64,000 bases of DNA from assembly GCA_947034885.2 (NCBI GenBank), contig OX344750.2:33342821-33406820 (forward strand), in the 5' to 3' direction. Below the pieces are notes generated by a model. The model was not told the DNA's origin and ran no database searches. It was given only the letters and a program-made list of their open reading frames with translations. Made by a program: the position numbers and the translations under genes. Positions 1 to 11,045 of this stretch are shown here, piece after piece (position 1 is the stretch's first letter; each line of letters starts with the position of its first letter). The DNA comes from Thuidium tamariscinum (taxonomy: Eukaryota; Streptophyta; Bryopsida; Hypnales; Thuidiaceae).

Positions 1-687
1 AAATGGAATGAATCAAAGCTTCACACATACACAAAAATATAATCTATAAGACAAAAAAAATTTAAAAACTTGATTTCAAGTTTTTGTAGATTTATTTTTC
101 TCCCTGCCGAGTTAAAATTTGGATTTTTTGTGGTATAACTTTTGCTCCCGGGCACCAATTGAAATAAAAATTATATTCCCATGAAACTAATCAGTTTTCC
201 TATCTTATGAAAAAGTTTCAAAAAGTTTCACTAAAAATTGAGGTCATCGAAACCTGCCCAAATTCCAAATTATCTCCTGAGGGAACAATGGGCTTTTAGG
301 GATTAAAAACCTGAACTTAAAATCACATTAGAGACCTTAATAAAACAACCTCTTAGTATACACCAATCATAAAATATGGTTCAAGTTGAAATCTTTCTCT
401 TAAGGAGTTCACCATTTTTCATCTACTATACCATCTTTCATTCTTGTTTGAATTTCAAATTAATTAATTAAAATACGGAGTATATCATTAGTGCGGCGCC
501 GCTGAGACCTACTGTAGGTCTTCAGCGAGGTCCCCACCGAAGCCGACAGGTTCGTGCCGAACCTAGAGGTTCGGGGGTCGTCCTCCCAGAAACCTAAACC
601 TGCGGCTGTGACTCTTGCTTGCTCTTTTCCGCCGTAACCAGGGTCTGCAACTGGAGCAGAGGAGCAACGTTGCTGTGACCAGCCACC
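1..687 (+). promoter_or_regulatory. RPL26: Upstream region and 5' leader of RPL26
   Basis: Positions 1-480 are AT-rich with no supported gene. From about 490 the base composition turns GC-richer up to the RPL26 start codon, as expected of a promoter/5' leader. A short imperfect hairpin lies at 501-525 (GCTGAGACCTAC pairing with GTAGGTCTTCAGC). A CCTAAACC-like tract near 590-600 resembles the telo-box type elements common in plant ribosomal-protein promoters. The start codon context is GCCACCATG. Small reading frames on the opposite strand here (460-757) are most likely chance. Confidence 0.5.
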
Positions 688-2342
688 ATGAAGTTCTCTT
701 CGCGTAAGTGACGATTTTTCCCGTTCTTGAATCGATGCCTTCAATACGTTCCCACAAATTTATTTGCTAGAACGAGCTTACGAACTGGCTCATTGTGCTT
801 GCTTCTGAGTGAGTACGTTCGCATGAGTTTCGTAGACGTGTTTCTACGGTGTGTTACTGCGTTTGCAAGTGCTCCTTTTTAATTATACACCGCATCATCT
901 TTGCAGTTTCTGATCACGTGGACCTTGTTCATGGGACCTTGTAGGGTTTTGATACTTAGTTTGTTCATGGCTTGTTTGATTCTTTCCCCCGGTTGTGAGA
1001 GTTCATAATCTGTATAAACGATTTCCCCGGTTGCGGGGATAAGAAATTGTCATTAGGGTTTCCTTTAGGGCTGATGTTATGACAGAAACCCAATTTGTTG
1101 CTTTGTTTAACTAAAATTCACATCTAATTCTTGTGACCTAATTTCGTGTTGGGATGCTGTAGTGGCTGATGTTTATATTATGTTCATCTAAATGCCCGCA
1201 CTGTGCATGAATGATCAAGGAATGTTGAGTGTGTGTTGACTTCGTGGTTTCTTGACATGAGGGCCGTTGCTTAAAGGAACCCAAGCTTAAGAGACCCTAA
1301 CCCTAAGAGTAACCTTAGAGTCTGGGTAGAAGAATAGCTGGGATCAGCGTGTCTGACGGTACAAGCTTAAACGGTAACGTAGGTCGATTTGGTACTGAAT
1401 TCAGATTTGGTTTTGGGGTCTAGTTGCTTTTGATGTTATGAACGCCAACTAGTTTTCAGAGTTCGAAGTATTTTGCTGATCCCTATTTTGATTACTTTTG
1501 TGATTACATCCCAGTTGAGAAGTAGCAATTGCTTTATTTTTTTTGCGGCTCATTGTGCAGGTGTGAGCAGCTCCAGGCGCAAGTCGCGGAAGGCACACTT
1601 TAGTGCCCCTTCCAGCGAGCGCCGCATTCTGATGAGTGCTTCCCTTTCGTCAGACCTGAAGAACAAGTACAATGTATGCATTACGATTTTACTGGTTTAG
1701 TTCGGACGACATCAATCTCTTTGTCCACTTAAGCACCTTCCATCTATTCGATCCATCAAACTTGCAACATGAAACATGCAACATGTATGCTAATGAGGTC
1801 TAGTGTAGGTTATGATGTTAGATAAGACTAATCAGGACCACGTGGTTGAAAGTAAACTGATCAGTATCATTATTCTTTTCAGGTACGCTCTGTTCCCGTA
1901 AGGAAAGATGACGAGGTCCTGGTTGTGCGAGGCACATACAAGGGCCGTGAAGGAAAGGTTGTTCAAGTATACAGGCGTAAGTGGGTGATCCACGTTGAAC
2001 GCATCACGCGTGAGAAGGTCAATGGTACGTGCAGCAATAGAACACTATCAATTATCTGAGAGTATTTGATTGATTTCGTGTGCATCTCCTTACAACATTC
2101 TGTTTTTGAGCTTTCCACTAATTGAATTTAGACTTTGTCGATTGACTGTTTCAACTAAATTTTTTGTAGGTGCCACCGTGAATGTCGGCATTGATACGTC
2201 GAAGGTGGTGATCACGAAGCTCAAGTTGGACAAGGATCGTAAGGCTCTTCTTGAAAGGAAGGGTAAGGGTCGTTCTGCTGACAAGGGCAAGGGCAAGTTT
2301 ACCGATGCGGATGTTGCCCCTCCTCTTCAGGAGGTGGATTAG
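688..2342 (+). CDS. RPL26: 60S ribosomal protein L26 (uL24), 4 exons
   Basis: Structural protein of the large cytosolic ribosomal subunit, near the exit-tunnel side. Exons: 688-703, 1561-1673, 1883-2024 and 2170-2342 (stop TAG), all with GT-AG junctions and matching phases, giving 147 aa, the usual length of plant L26. The protein starts [19 protein letters not shown] and has the N-terminal basic tail, then the KOW domain (about residues 51-80, with [19 protein letters not shown]), then [20 protein letters not shown] and a Lys/Gly-rich acidic-ending tail. I chose the start because GCCACCATG is a good plant context and MK plus a basic tail is conserved in the family; the first exon has only 16 coding bases before intron 1 (857 bp). 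Expression is probably constitutive and growth-linked. Identity is near certain. Confidence 0.95.
1295..1306 (+). promoter_or_regulatory. Two-copy telomere-like motif in RPL26 intron 1
   Basis: CCCTAACCCTAA lies inside the first intron of RPL26. Telo-box elements (AAACCCTAA or its complement) near the start of translation-related genes are a known plant regulatory element; an intronic site is compatible with this but its function here is inferred. Confidence 0.35.
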
Positions 2343-5291
2343 ATTCTGGTGCTGCTGACTTCATTGGGTACATTTTTTCTATTAACGTGAAGCACTGAGT
2401 ACGCTCTTTATGAAAGTCGTTTCAGGTTCCGTGGGTCGAGAAATATGTTTTTGATCTTGATATTCATTATTGCTTTCATTATGCGAAAAAGTGTTGTTGT
2501 GGAGTCTTGGCTTGCAGTCATGATGTTTCTGCTTGTTTTTTAATGAAAAAATTGGTGAATGTATTTGTTTTGCTGTATGAACATCTTCCGTACATGTTTA
2601 CTTTAGATCCTTTTAAATGATATTTGTGAACACTAGCTGGGATACGAATTCAGTGCTTGCACGTGTGGTCTTTGCTACATTGCGTCAGTGAATCTTTAGC
2701 AAGTGATAGGAAAAATATGCGGCAGTTATCTTGGATCCTTGGAGAAAATTCCTCGGTACGTAACAGAAATGCAATCATTTGAAAGTTTGCATTCTTTGAA
2801 GCAGCAGGTTTCGTTCAGTGAATGATATCCGGTAATGAAAGTCACAAGTACTTGGTCCTCTTCCTGCGTAGACGTGATTCATTCAGTACTGTCGTATTTT
2901 GTCAAGAATGAGAGGAGATCTTTATATGCCTCATAAAAGGATTGAGAAGATATGCCGCCAGATTTCTATAGACTTAAAAGAATGCAGAAGGTTCTGGGCA
3001 CCAGTGCTTCGACTGCGCACTAAAACATAAGAAGCGGAAGATTACTGATAGCAAAACAAAGTTTTCTTGTATTTTCTCCCTCTTACATTTTATGCTGGTT
3101 TAGTTTTTGTATTTTCTATTAAAAATTCTTTTTAGTTTGTGCCCTTTCATTTCTTAGAGCTCTTTCCTCTATTCGTGTGTCCATTTAGTCTATTCTTTTA
3201 AGTCTGCTCCTCAAACTATCAGTGTGTGCCCGTGTGCTTTTAATATCTATTCTCTCTTAGTTGAGCCTTTCCAATGAAATAAAACAAACATTTCTTCATA
3301 GTAGTCTACTTGTGTTCTTTTAAAATCCGTTGGAAGTTATCAGTGCATGTCAGCATGTCTCTAGAAAAGGATTTGACTGGAATAACCCAGTACTGTACAG
3401 TGCGTCATAAGAAGCTTCTCGTTACATGTGAAGGAATCGAGAAGAAGCCACCGTTTGTAATAATCAATGAAACTGGAACCACAGAGCACTGGAAATATGA
3501 ACATCTATTTTCACAATGTTTTGAGTAGAAGTCAAGTGCAGATGTGTACGAGCTTAAGCGTCAATTTCTTAACACCAGATTCGAATCTGGGCAATTGAAA
3601 AGCAACTTCATAGGTCAGTTACAACTTATTGCAAGCGAGCTCAGGGATCATTGTGATAGCTTGAAACAAAAATTTCGAAGTTACCAGCCTCACAGCACAT
3701 AGGCAGGTTTTGACCATTTCACAAAACCTAGTGGAATAGTAAACCAAATAGATGAACGATTGCTCCCCTAACGAATTTTGAGATTACTGAAAGAAGCAGC
3801 TGAGATCAGCAAGTGGCAACAAAGAAGAGAGTTCACCGAACACCAGATTAGCCACAGATTTGTGGTCCCAAATCGTAAACCTTCTGTACTTGTAGGAGCA
3901 TGTAATTTTGATCAACGTGTTTCCGAAACGGTGTTTAGACTACCTACGCTGTTACCAAGGCCAAGGCCGTTCCAGCCGAGGCAAACGCCGTGATTCATCC
4001 CAGACAGATCGATGCACGCAACTTCTCGAAGGGCTCAGAGGATTACCTGCTGATCTAGAAGCCAAAACTTGAGGTAATCGATGCAGAAGAATCGTTCTTT
4101 TTAGATCATCGATCCAGTGAGAGCTCAGTGAGAGCTCAGCTCACATGGGCACGTACCTCAATTGAATATCCAGAATCCACTCTTTCGTCACAAGAAATAT
4201 TTTCAAGATATAACCTCCAGATGTTTCAGACTGATTTTCAGAGTACGTATGGACGAACATTGCATATATTAATTCAAGTTACAGTCTACAACTGAAGGTG
4301 ACGATGATACCGATGATTTATTAGGTCTTATCACAAGTCAGAGGATACTTGTAGTCCTGTTCATCCTGAAGATTCTACACTCCTGTACTGTACATGACAT
4401 CTGGATAGTGGATATAGGGTTGAACTCACGCGACACACAACATTGAGTGGTTTCGGAATTACAAACCTTGGAATCCGGAAAGGCCTGGGCAGTAAGCTTA
4501 TAGTACAAGGAATTACTAGCCGAAAGTGCAATGCAGGTGTATTAAAGATCCTTGCTAGTTCAGCTACCGAATCACACTGAAATGGCGAGCATTACTTGAA
4601 ATGTGTTAATACGTCCCACGTTAGGATTGCGTCCTGTTGTTTCCACGACATCGATCGACAATATCAGGAAACAAAACTCATGGAAGTTGTGTCAAGGACG
4701 GCCAACTTTTTGAGATGGGGAGAAAGCAAAATCATGACCTGTGTTGCCTGGATTTTATCGTCAAATTACCCGATTCAAAATGTAATCAGGCGTGCCAAGT
4801 TGCCAGGCTGAACACGTAGCAGAGAAAGAGAATGGATCGATTAAAGGAATTCAGGTAAGGTCTGAGGACTTTGATGTTTTACTGAGTTTAATGCACACTT
4901 TCGTTCCAATAAACCAAGATTAGAACATCAGTAACCTATGTAACTCACGAATGCTAATGAGGCCAAACGCCAAAGATCTGCAACATAGAGCCGCCTTCAA
5001 AGGGGGGATCTAAGTTACCGGAAGACCTCACGCAGACAGACAAACTGTCAAAAGCTCAAAGCAGAAATGAGACAAGCTTCAGAAGTATTCTGTACATGCC
5101 CTTGTTTGCAATGTCTGGTTACATAGCTCCTGAGTGAGCTCATTTGAGTGAAAATACAGCACTTTCCTGTGGATTCAACCTCTTAAGACTCACTCTGAGA
5201 AATCACATCACCAAGAAACACAATGGGCGTAACACATCTAGCATTCAAGTGTCGTTACTGAAATTTGGTACCTTCGAAATGACAACCCCGC
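2343..5291. other. Region between RPL26 and the RNase H gene
   Basis: 2343 to about 3300 is the RPL26 3' UTR and downstream AT-rich DNA. From about 3350 to 5150 the composition becomes more coding-like, with several short open stretches in different frames but no intact gene (see the separate pseudogene call). The LINE tail and repeat field lie on the far side of the RNase H gene. No RNA gene was recognised. Confidence 0.5.
3352..3703 (+). pseudogene. Unrecognised broken coding-like stretch
   Basis: One frame stays readable across about 117 codons except for a single in-frame TAG at 3526-3528. Upstream it reads from MSLEKDLTGITQYC through KKPPFVIINETGTTEHWKYE; downstream it continues DVYELKRQFLNTRFESGQ and QLIASELRDHCDSLKQKF to a stop near 3703. 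Amino-acid usage looks protein-like (mixed charged/hydrophobic, helix-like second half). Further disconnected open pieces follow to about 5150 (for example around 3778-3993 and 4596-4811). I do not recognise a family. It could be a decayed gene, a gene with introns I failed to resolve, or chance. Confidence 0.25.
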
Positions 5292-6272
5292 CTACTTGCG
5301 TAATCTTGCACGGTCCAGTCTTGCAACTATTTCATCTGCTTCAAAGCGCATGTTAAAATTGTCTAAACGGTGGCCACGCAGTGCATTTGCTGCGAATATA
5401 TGAGCACCGGAGTTGTGAACGCGAGGGACATGCCAGAAGCGAACAATGACGAGGTGGTCTTTAAACAGGCGTCTGACTAAGTTGTCCAGAGTCAGCAATG
5501 CCCTCATATTGGCTACGGGAAATCCATGACAGTTGCAAAACCCATTGGCTCGCCACTTCCGAATCCACTCCGTCATTGCTTTAACCACGTAATCGGAGTC
5601 CATCACCAGAAGAACGACGTAGAAATTGTGTCTTGAATCGCGTGAAACGCTTTCCTCAGGACATTTCTCACTTACCCACCTGCTCTTCAAAAGCATGGTG
5701 GCGACATCCAATGCAGCAATGGCGGAATGGATTTCGGCACTCTGGTTTGTCTGCGGCACATGCAAAGGCAACACACAGCCGTGGTTATAGACAGCACCAG
5801 GATAGCCGAAAACGCCGACACTGGCTCGCGCTTGAGGAGTGCCATTGCTCCAACATGCTCCGTCTGCGTACAAGGCGAAAGAGAATAGATTGATACCGTC
5901 CTTGACGTGAACCACTGAAGTGAAATTAGGATTAGAATGCAAAACTTCACATGGAACTGCTTCCGGGTGGTAGCCATACGTAGAAGGATCGAACCTCCGG
6001 AGATCAAACTCGTCCCCTGTGACCATCATCAACTGCAGCGCCGAGCTCAAATGGTCACATGAACAAGACTGCCGAGCGGCCATGTCGCCAAGAGATAACA
6101 AGAAACGATGCTTGCAATTCTCAAGGAAACATCTCTGCCAACGTACCAGATCAAATTGTGAGCTCTTTCTTTGAAATCCGTTCAAAACCATACAGATCAA
6201 ATTCCACAGGACTTCATGGAGCGAGAAGATCTGCAATTGTTTTCTGGGGGCTCCAACGACACTGGCTACCAA
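5292..6272 (-). CDS. Intronless RNase H-fold protein, fourth catalytic Asp replaced by His
   Basis: 326 aa on the minus strand. An N-terminal part of about 130 aa without a recognised domain is followed by an RNase H type-1 fold: YADGAC (D137) on the first strand, SAEIHSAIAALD (E180) on the first helix, VMDSDYVVKAMTEWI (D225) on the fourth strand, and a C-terminal WHVPRVHNSGAHIFAANAL. The last block aligns without gaps with the WHVPRE-N-x-x-ADALA-type ending I know from fungal and some other eukaryotic RNase H proteins, but the Asp of AD is His291 here (codon CAT, one change from GAT). Such proteins would cleave RNA in RNA/DNA hybrids. Met64 is an alternative start. The nearby LINE tail (7061-7700) is a separate broken element, but an origin of this gene from a retroelement or by transfer cannot be excluded. 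The fold is clear; activity and function are not. Confidence 0.7.
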   Translation of the reverse strand: MVASVVGAPRKQLQIFSLHEVLWNLICMVLNGFQRKSSQFDLVRWQRCFLENCKHRFLLSLGDMAARQSCSCDHLSSALQLMMVTGDEFDLRRFDPSTYGYHPEAVPCEVLHSNPNFTSVVHVKDGINLFSFALYADGACWSNGTPQARASVGVFGYPGAVYNHGCVLPLHVPQTNQSAEIHSAIAALDVATMLLKSRWVSEKCPEESVSRDSRHNFYVVLLVMDSDYVVKAMTEWIRKWRANGFCNCHGFPVANMRALLTLDNLVRRLFKDHLVIVRFWHVPRVHNSGAHIFAANALRGHRLDNFNMRFEADEIVARLDRARLRK

Positions 6273-6640
6273 TCGACGCTAACAAACCAACAAGAAATAC
6301 ATTAAATATACAAAGAAACCAGATTCGAATTCAAATCACGTGATTGCAGAGCTTCTCCCAACCGGAACGCTAATGTAAGAAATTCATGCACAAAACCAAA
6401 TTCCCAAACCCTAAGTCTCAGAAAACTGCACTGGCCACCTCAAAACCAGGAGCTTAGCAGAAGCGGAAGGTTTTCAACAGGAGATTACCGTTCATTACCC
6501 ATCTTCACTAAGTTAGAAGCTTCTATTACCGTTCATTACCCTCTTCACTAAGTTAACCCTTGAAGGACGGACTGGTGGCCGTGCAAATCATGCATTGATA
6601 CTGTGTGACACCCATTACAGCCAAAGTTACCAGTTTCAGC

Positions 6641-6815
6641 ATAGTTGGAGGTACCTTTTCCTATAAAGAATATTTTTGTAGTATTGGCAACTGAAAATCA
6701 TGAATTTTCAAAAAAAAAATTAGAATTTTTAGACAAGGCATCTAATTTCTGTGAATTTTCAAAGTAGGACTTAGTAGAGCACCTAAATCTGCACTCCTAG
6801 TAAATTTGCCTCGAT
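6641..6815 (+). repeat. Dispersed repeat R1, copy 1
   Basis: About 170 bp of AT-rich sequence (GTTGGAGGTACC, then TGTAGTATTGGCAACTGAAAATCATGA split around A-runs, ending near a GCACCTA motif) that recurs in diverged form at about 12015-12185 and 19245-19415. No coding capacity. Probably an old MITE or another non-autonomous element; its ends are not clear. Confidence 0.45.
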
Positions 6816-7060
6816 TCTCACACCAAAATCTAAAATAATCATAGGCCACCAACCACAACTAAAGTTTCAAGCTACTTGTAGGGACACTTTGTAGGAAACT
6901 CTAATGTCAAACTATGGATACACCAAAAATAATGGGTGCTTCTACCTTAGTTTGGAAAAGCCAAAAATATTCATTGGAAGTCAAAGTCTTATAGAAAATC
7001 TTCCCTTTCCACTCCTAATACCAAGGATGAAAAGTTGCAATTATGTCCTACAGGAAAAGA

Positions 7061-7700
7061 TTTTTTTTTTTTTTTTTTTCCCGAATAAAATGGAAACCCA
7101 TTGAATTAAAGTAAACACGAAACCAGAACAACCAAGCCCCGAAAGGCTAGACAAGGAAAAGAAGAACAGAATGAGAGTCAACAACAACAAGAGAAAAAAG
7201 AAACTAGCTGAAAACACAAGAAGACGGAGGGTTGTTCTAGTGCCAGATGATGCAATTACTAACTCTAGTGGCAAAGATCAGAGTACGCATCCAGAGTTGC
7301 CCGAATTCTTGCCATAGTCTATCCGCATGTTGGGGTTGATGATGAATTCGGCGTTGTGTCTTCAGGAGCGCTGTACGACCAAAATCTAGGATACTTCCCC
7401 AGAGGGCATTTTTAAAATTAAGAGTGGGCGACCGATCATAGGCAAAAACCTGCTATTCCTCGAAGTCCAGATAAGCCATAATGCAAACCCTCGCAGTACA
7501 GACCAAATGGTTTTGAAAGCTCGAAACTTCCTGGGGATCAATGCAACAAAAATGCATTGTTTGAAGTTGAATCGACGATGTGATCCCAAGAAAAAAGATT
7601 CTTTGGCATTCAAAGGACACCAAATGTCTGCGGCGGCATTCAAGGATTAAGGAGCATCTATTACCATTCATTTAAACTGGGGTATAGACAATTACCCCAA
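7061..7700 (-). pseudogene. LINE (non-LTR retrotransposon) 3' relic with poly(A) tail
   Basis: Read on the minus strand, the segment from about 7643 encodes KTIWSVLRGFALWLIWTSRN, typical of the zinc-binding C-terminal part of plant LINE reverse transcriptases (the W-x-W/L-x-x-RN block). After a frameshift near 7400 the neighbouring frame continues ALWGSILDFGRTALLKTQRR and DRLWQEFGQLWMRTLIFATR to a stop at 7237-7239. About 160 bp further along the same strand is an A-run of about 20 bases (the T-run at about 7061-7080), the expected 3' end of a LINE. The 5' part is missing (5' truncation) and no convincing target duplication was found. Non-functional. Confidence 0.6.
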
Positions 7701-8107
7701 CACAATTACAATTAGGTGTTACATTAGTCTTAGAGACAAATAGAAATCATTAACATTTTAAGAAAATTAAAGAAAATTCAAAGTATTCTATAAAAGATTA
7801 AAAAAGATCCAAAATTATTCTGTAAAAGTTTGTTATCAATTTTTTCATTTTTGTTTTGTTTTCAAACCAATGGTTTTATGACCTTTCTTTCAAGAAGGTT
7901 ATGAGTCTCTTTGGGTTCTTCATTTGGGAGGGACTTGGATTGTATATGCAATTTTGTATAAGTTGGCTTTGCATGATAGATGAATGAGATTTTCGAAACA
8001 TTATGGTAGTAATGTGAAAGGCCATGATTACAATCTAGCACTATTAAATATATTTCAACACTTCTTTTGTAGGCTTGAAGCCACCCCCATTTTTTAGGCA
8101 ATTGGAC
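7701..8107. other. AT-rich spacer
   Basis: No gene, RNA or well-bounded repeat recognised between the LINE relic and the repeat copy starting near 8108. Short minus-strand open frames here have no protein-like features. Confidence 0.4.
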
Positions 8108-8417
8108 ATTAACCTATAAATGCCCAAGGCCTTTTTTGAGCTTCTAGAAATTTGCTTTGAAGTGAACAAAAAATCAACTTTATGATGAGTTTTATCAAAT
8201 TTTTTGAATTATAACCATACAAACTCAAACTAGACATGTTCGAAATCACTTAGGAAAAGAAATCACACCAATATCACTTATAGATTGAAAGATTTTAATG
8301 TTTGATTATGAGGGTGTTAAAATTGCAAAAGTGATGTGAAGTCTGTCAATTCTCTTTTTACAAGTCAAATCTAAAAATTTGGTGACTGTAAAAATATGAG
8401 GTGAAAGGGCCTATCAT
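8108..8417 (+). repeat. Third, diverged copy of the ORP-upstream repeat segment
   Basis: From TGCCCAAGGCC to AAAGGGCCTA this segment matches, base by base with scattered changes, 43010-43305 and 51647-51945 (shared landmarks: TGAGCTTCT, ACCATACAAA, CAATATCACTTAT, GGTGTTAAAATTGCAAAAG, ATGAGGT..AAAGGGCCTA). It shows that part of the duplicated ORP-upstream segment is itself a dispersed repeat. Confidence 0.65.
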
Positions 8418-8509
8418 GCATAATCCCAATCAATTTATGGCTTCTCAAAAATCTACTGCTTAGAGAGTTTAACTCTTCATCACCTAAGGGGACAAAAAGT
8501 GTCCTCATA

Positions 8510-8995
8510 GTTCAACTCAAAGTTTTGTAATTTTTGCAACCAATGTTTGAATTCAATAAAACTTGTCATTAAAGTTGCGCATACTAGTCTAGTTTGTGTA
8601 GTCAAGTTTTCAAATCAATCCAAGATGTAATGATTTTTTAGGAGCCAATCAAAGTTTATAGGTTCAATTTGAATTCACGAAACTACAATTGATGGATGCA
8701 ACTTTGGGGCTTGTATTTCCTTCATCCAATGTTTGTTTCCAATAAAATTTATAATATTGTGTTCTTCTTGAAGTCTAGTTATTGTGGTCAAATTTTCATG
8801 GCAATCCAAATTGTTTTGAATGTTTGGGAGCAATTCAAAGTTTTAAAACTAGACATTTTTGGATTATAGTGAACTTTAGTGGCTTATTTCTTCCTCATAC
8901 AATATCTGTTTCTAATCATTTCTTTATATACGTTGTGCATTCTAGTTTAGTTTGTATGTCTAAAATTTCATATCAATCCAAGAAGTTATGAGTGA
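8510..8995 (+). repeat. Three diverged tandem units of about 170 bp
   Basis: Successive units share a block of the form CTAGTTT-GT-GTCAA-TTTTCA-ATCAATCCAA (near 8590-8625, 8770-8810 and 8940-8985) and the preceding CCAATGTTTG..TTC-AATAAAA block. Old, non-coding tandem array. A related fragment is seen near 22090-22120. Confidence 0.5.
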
Positions 8996-9440
8996 CTAAG
9001 AAGCATTTTAGTAGAAGGAGGTGCAATCATGGATGTGATTTATGCACCTTTTTTTGCTCTTTTTTTGACGTTTCAAAGTCATTTTGCAAATAGTTCAAAG
9101 CATTTGAATGAATTTTTTTCCACCAATGTGTTTGTATGTTGATTTCAAAGCAGTTTTTAAATTGAAGTTTTTTTCATTTGAGTAGGTTTAGAAATCAAAT
9201 TTCACCTCGAAATGCGTGTTTAGGAAAATTTCAGTATCTTTTTTGAACACTAAACATCATGATCTTGCAATCTATGCAGCCAAATGACTCCAAATTTGAT
9301 CCACATCATCTACAACACATATACTACAAGTCGATTGTTCAGTTGAGATTTTCATAGCCTAGTGAAATTTAGACTTATAAGGCTTGAAAAGCAATGATGC
9401 TTTTGGGCTTGTTTGGACCTATAGCAATGAAGAGTTAAGT

Positions 9441-10390
9441 GGTTAACCCCTATTGTAAGCACTTCAACGTCCATTTTCTCAATGATGTACAAATTAGAAG
9501 TCATATTTCTTTCTCATTACATCTTGGATGAGAATCATCCTAAATTTTATGGATACATTATGAAGTTGTTGTCTTATCTAAGGGTTGGATTTGTTGTTAC
9601 TAGAGTACATATTTTTTTAACTTACAAATGTGGAAGTATATCAAGTAGTTGACCAAGCCAAAATTGCATTGACTTTATTTCAATCTTGGAATTGCAAAAA
9701 TGAGGTCATACAATCAAAGAATACAAAAATTCCAAAAAATCACTATGTCAAGAGAACCTCATTTCAAAACCATTCCAACAAAATTTACTCCAAAAATGAC
9801 AATATTTTGCTTGTAATTGCATTTAGGATGATTTTTGAATTTTCCTTTCAATATTTATAGAAAATATTGGTGATAGCATTGGTGAATCAAATCATATGGA
9901 TAGAATTTAGAATTCAAACCCTACAACTTTTGTTTGTAGTGCAATTCCAAAATATTCTTCCAAATAGTACTTTATGATGATTTTTTTGAAACTGTCATTT
10001 TTGGAGATGAGTCTGGACACTAGTGATCCCAAAACTAGCTAAATTTCGCTCATTTTCTACTTAATTTTTTCATGCCCTTTGTATAAATTTTTAAAAATCT
10101 TCCGAAAATGAATATTTGGCTAAAAACTCTGAATCTGTTCTGAGATCACTACTGGATGCCCTTAACCTTGAAATTTCTCAATCCTTTTTAGAATTTTTGC
10201 GCATTTTTGCTTATAGCTTTGTACAAATATATCATTTACTAGAATTGAATGAATTTGGACATTAAGGAAGGTTGTCTTTTCTAGATTCAAGTGTTACATT
10301 TGATAAATGCAAAGTTAATTGGATGAAATAGTGCCTTGAAGCCCTCTGTTCATCGTCCAGAATACGGACATTGGAGTGCTTTAGAGTTAA
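9441..10390 (+). mobile_element. Non-autonomous element, TTAACCCC family, copy a
   Basis: Begins GGTTAACCCCTAT..CACTTCAACGTCC and ends with CGTCCAGAATACGGACATTG..GTGCTTTAGAGTTAA, an imperfect terminal inverted repeat. No transposase. Its left half is present again, inverted, at about 10400-10972, and its right half, inverted, at about 11381-11615; another copy of the end is at 12935-12976. The superfamily is undetermined; no clear target duplication was seen. Confidence 0.5.
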
Positions 10391-10399
10391 AGATTAACC

Positions 10400-10972
10400 C
10401 TAGAACGTCTAGATCCATCTCCAAAATTGGCTACTTTGAAAAAATCATTATAAAGTATTATTTGTTGGAATATTTTGGACTTGATGTACAAATAAAAGTT
10501 GTAGATTATGAATTTCAGATTCAATCTGTACAATTAGATTCACCAATGCTATCATCAATTTTTTTTTAATAAATTTTGAAAAAGAAAATTCAGAATATCT
10601 TCTGAATTCAATTACAAGGAAAATATTATCATTTTCTGAGTGAAACTTGTTGGAATGGATTTGAAATGAGGTTCTCTTCATATGCTGATTTTTTGAATTT
10701 TTTTTGTTCTTTCAATCTATGACCTCATTTTTGCAGACCCAATTCTGAACTAAAAATAATCATTGCAATTTTGGCTTGACAAACTTCCACATTTGTAATT
10801 TTAGAAAAATATAAATTCTAGTAACACCAAATCCAACCGGCAAATAGGACAAAAACTTGATGAAGTATCACCACAAATTAGATGACTTTCATCCAAGCTG
10901 TAATGAGAAAGAAAACTCAGTTTCATTCTATACATCGTCCAGGAATTGGACGTCGGCGCGCTTAGGGGTTAA
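10400..10972 (-). mobile_element. TTAACCCC family, truncated inverted copy b
   Basis: Read on the minus strand from 10972 it starts TTAACCCCTAAGCGCGCCGA and then follows copy a (9441 onward) with many changes, including the AATTGCA..GACCTCATTTTTGCA region. It stops near 10400, next to the right end of copy a, so a and b form a head-to-head arrangement. Confidence 0.5.
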
Positions 10973-11045
10973 AGCCTCTAACACATATATATTTAAATCA
11001 ACAATACCTTGGAAAATTTCCACAGGGTGAGGCTCCTCTAGCACT

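Noticed and set aside
3571..3590. AGATTCGAATCTGG resembling a tRNA B box
   Set aside because: No cloverleaf, A box or acceptor stem around it; the motif is just a palindrome.
5633..6343. Plus-strand frames and a second minus-strand frame across the RNase H gene
   Set aside because: Shadows of the 326-aa frame, which alone contains ordered RNase H motifs.
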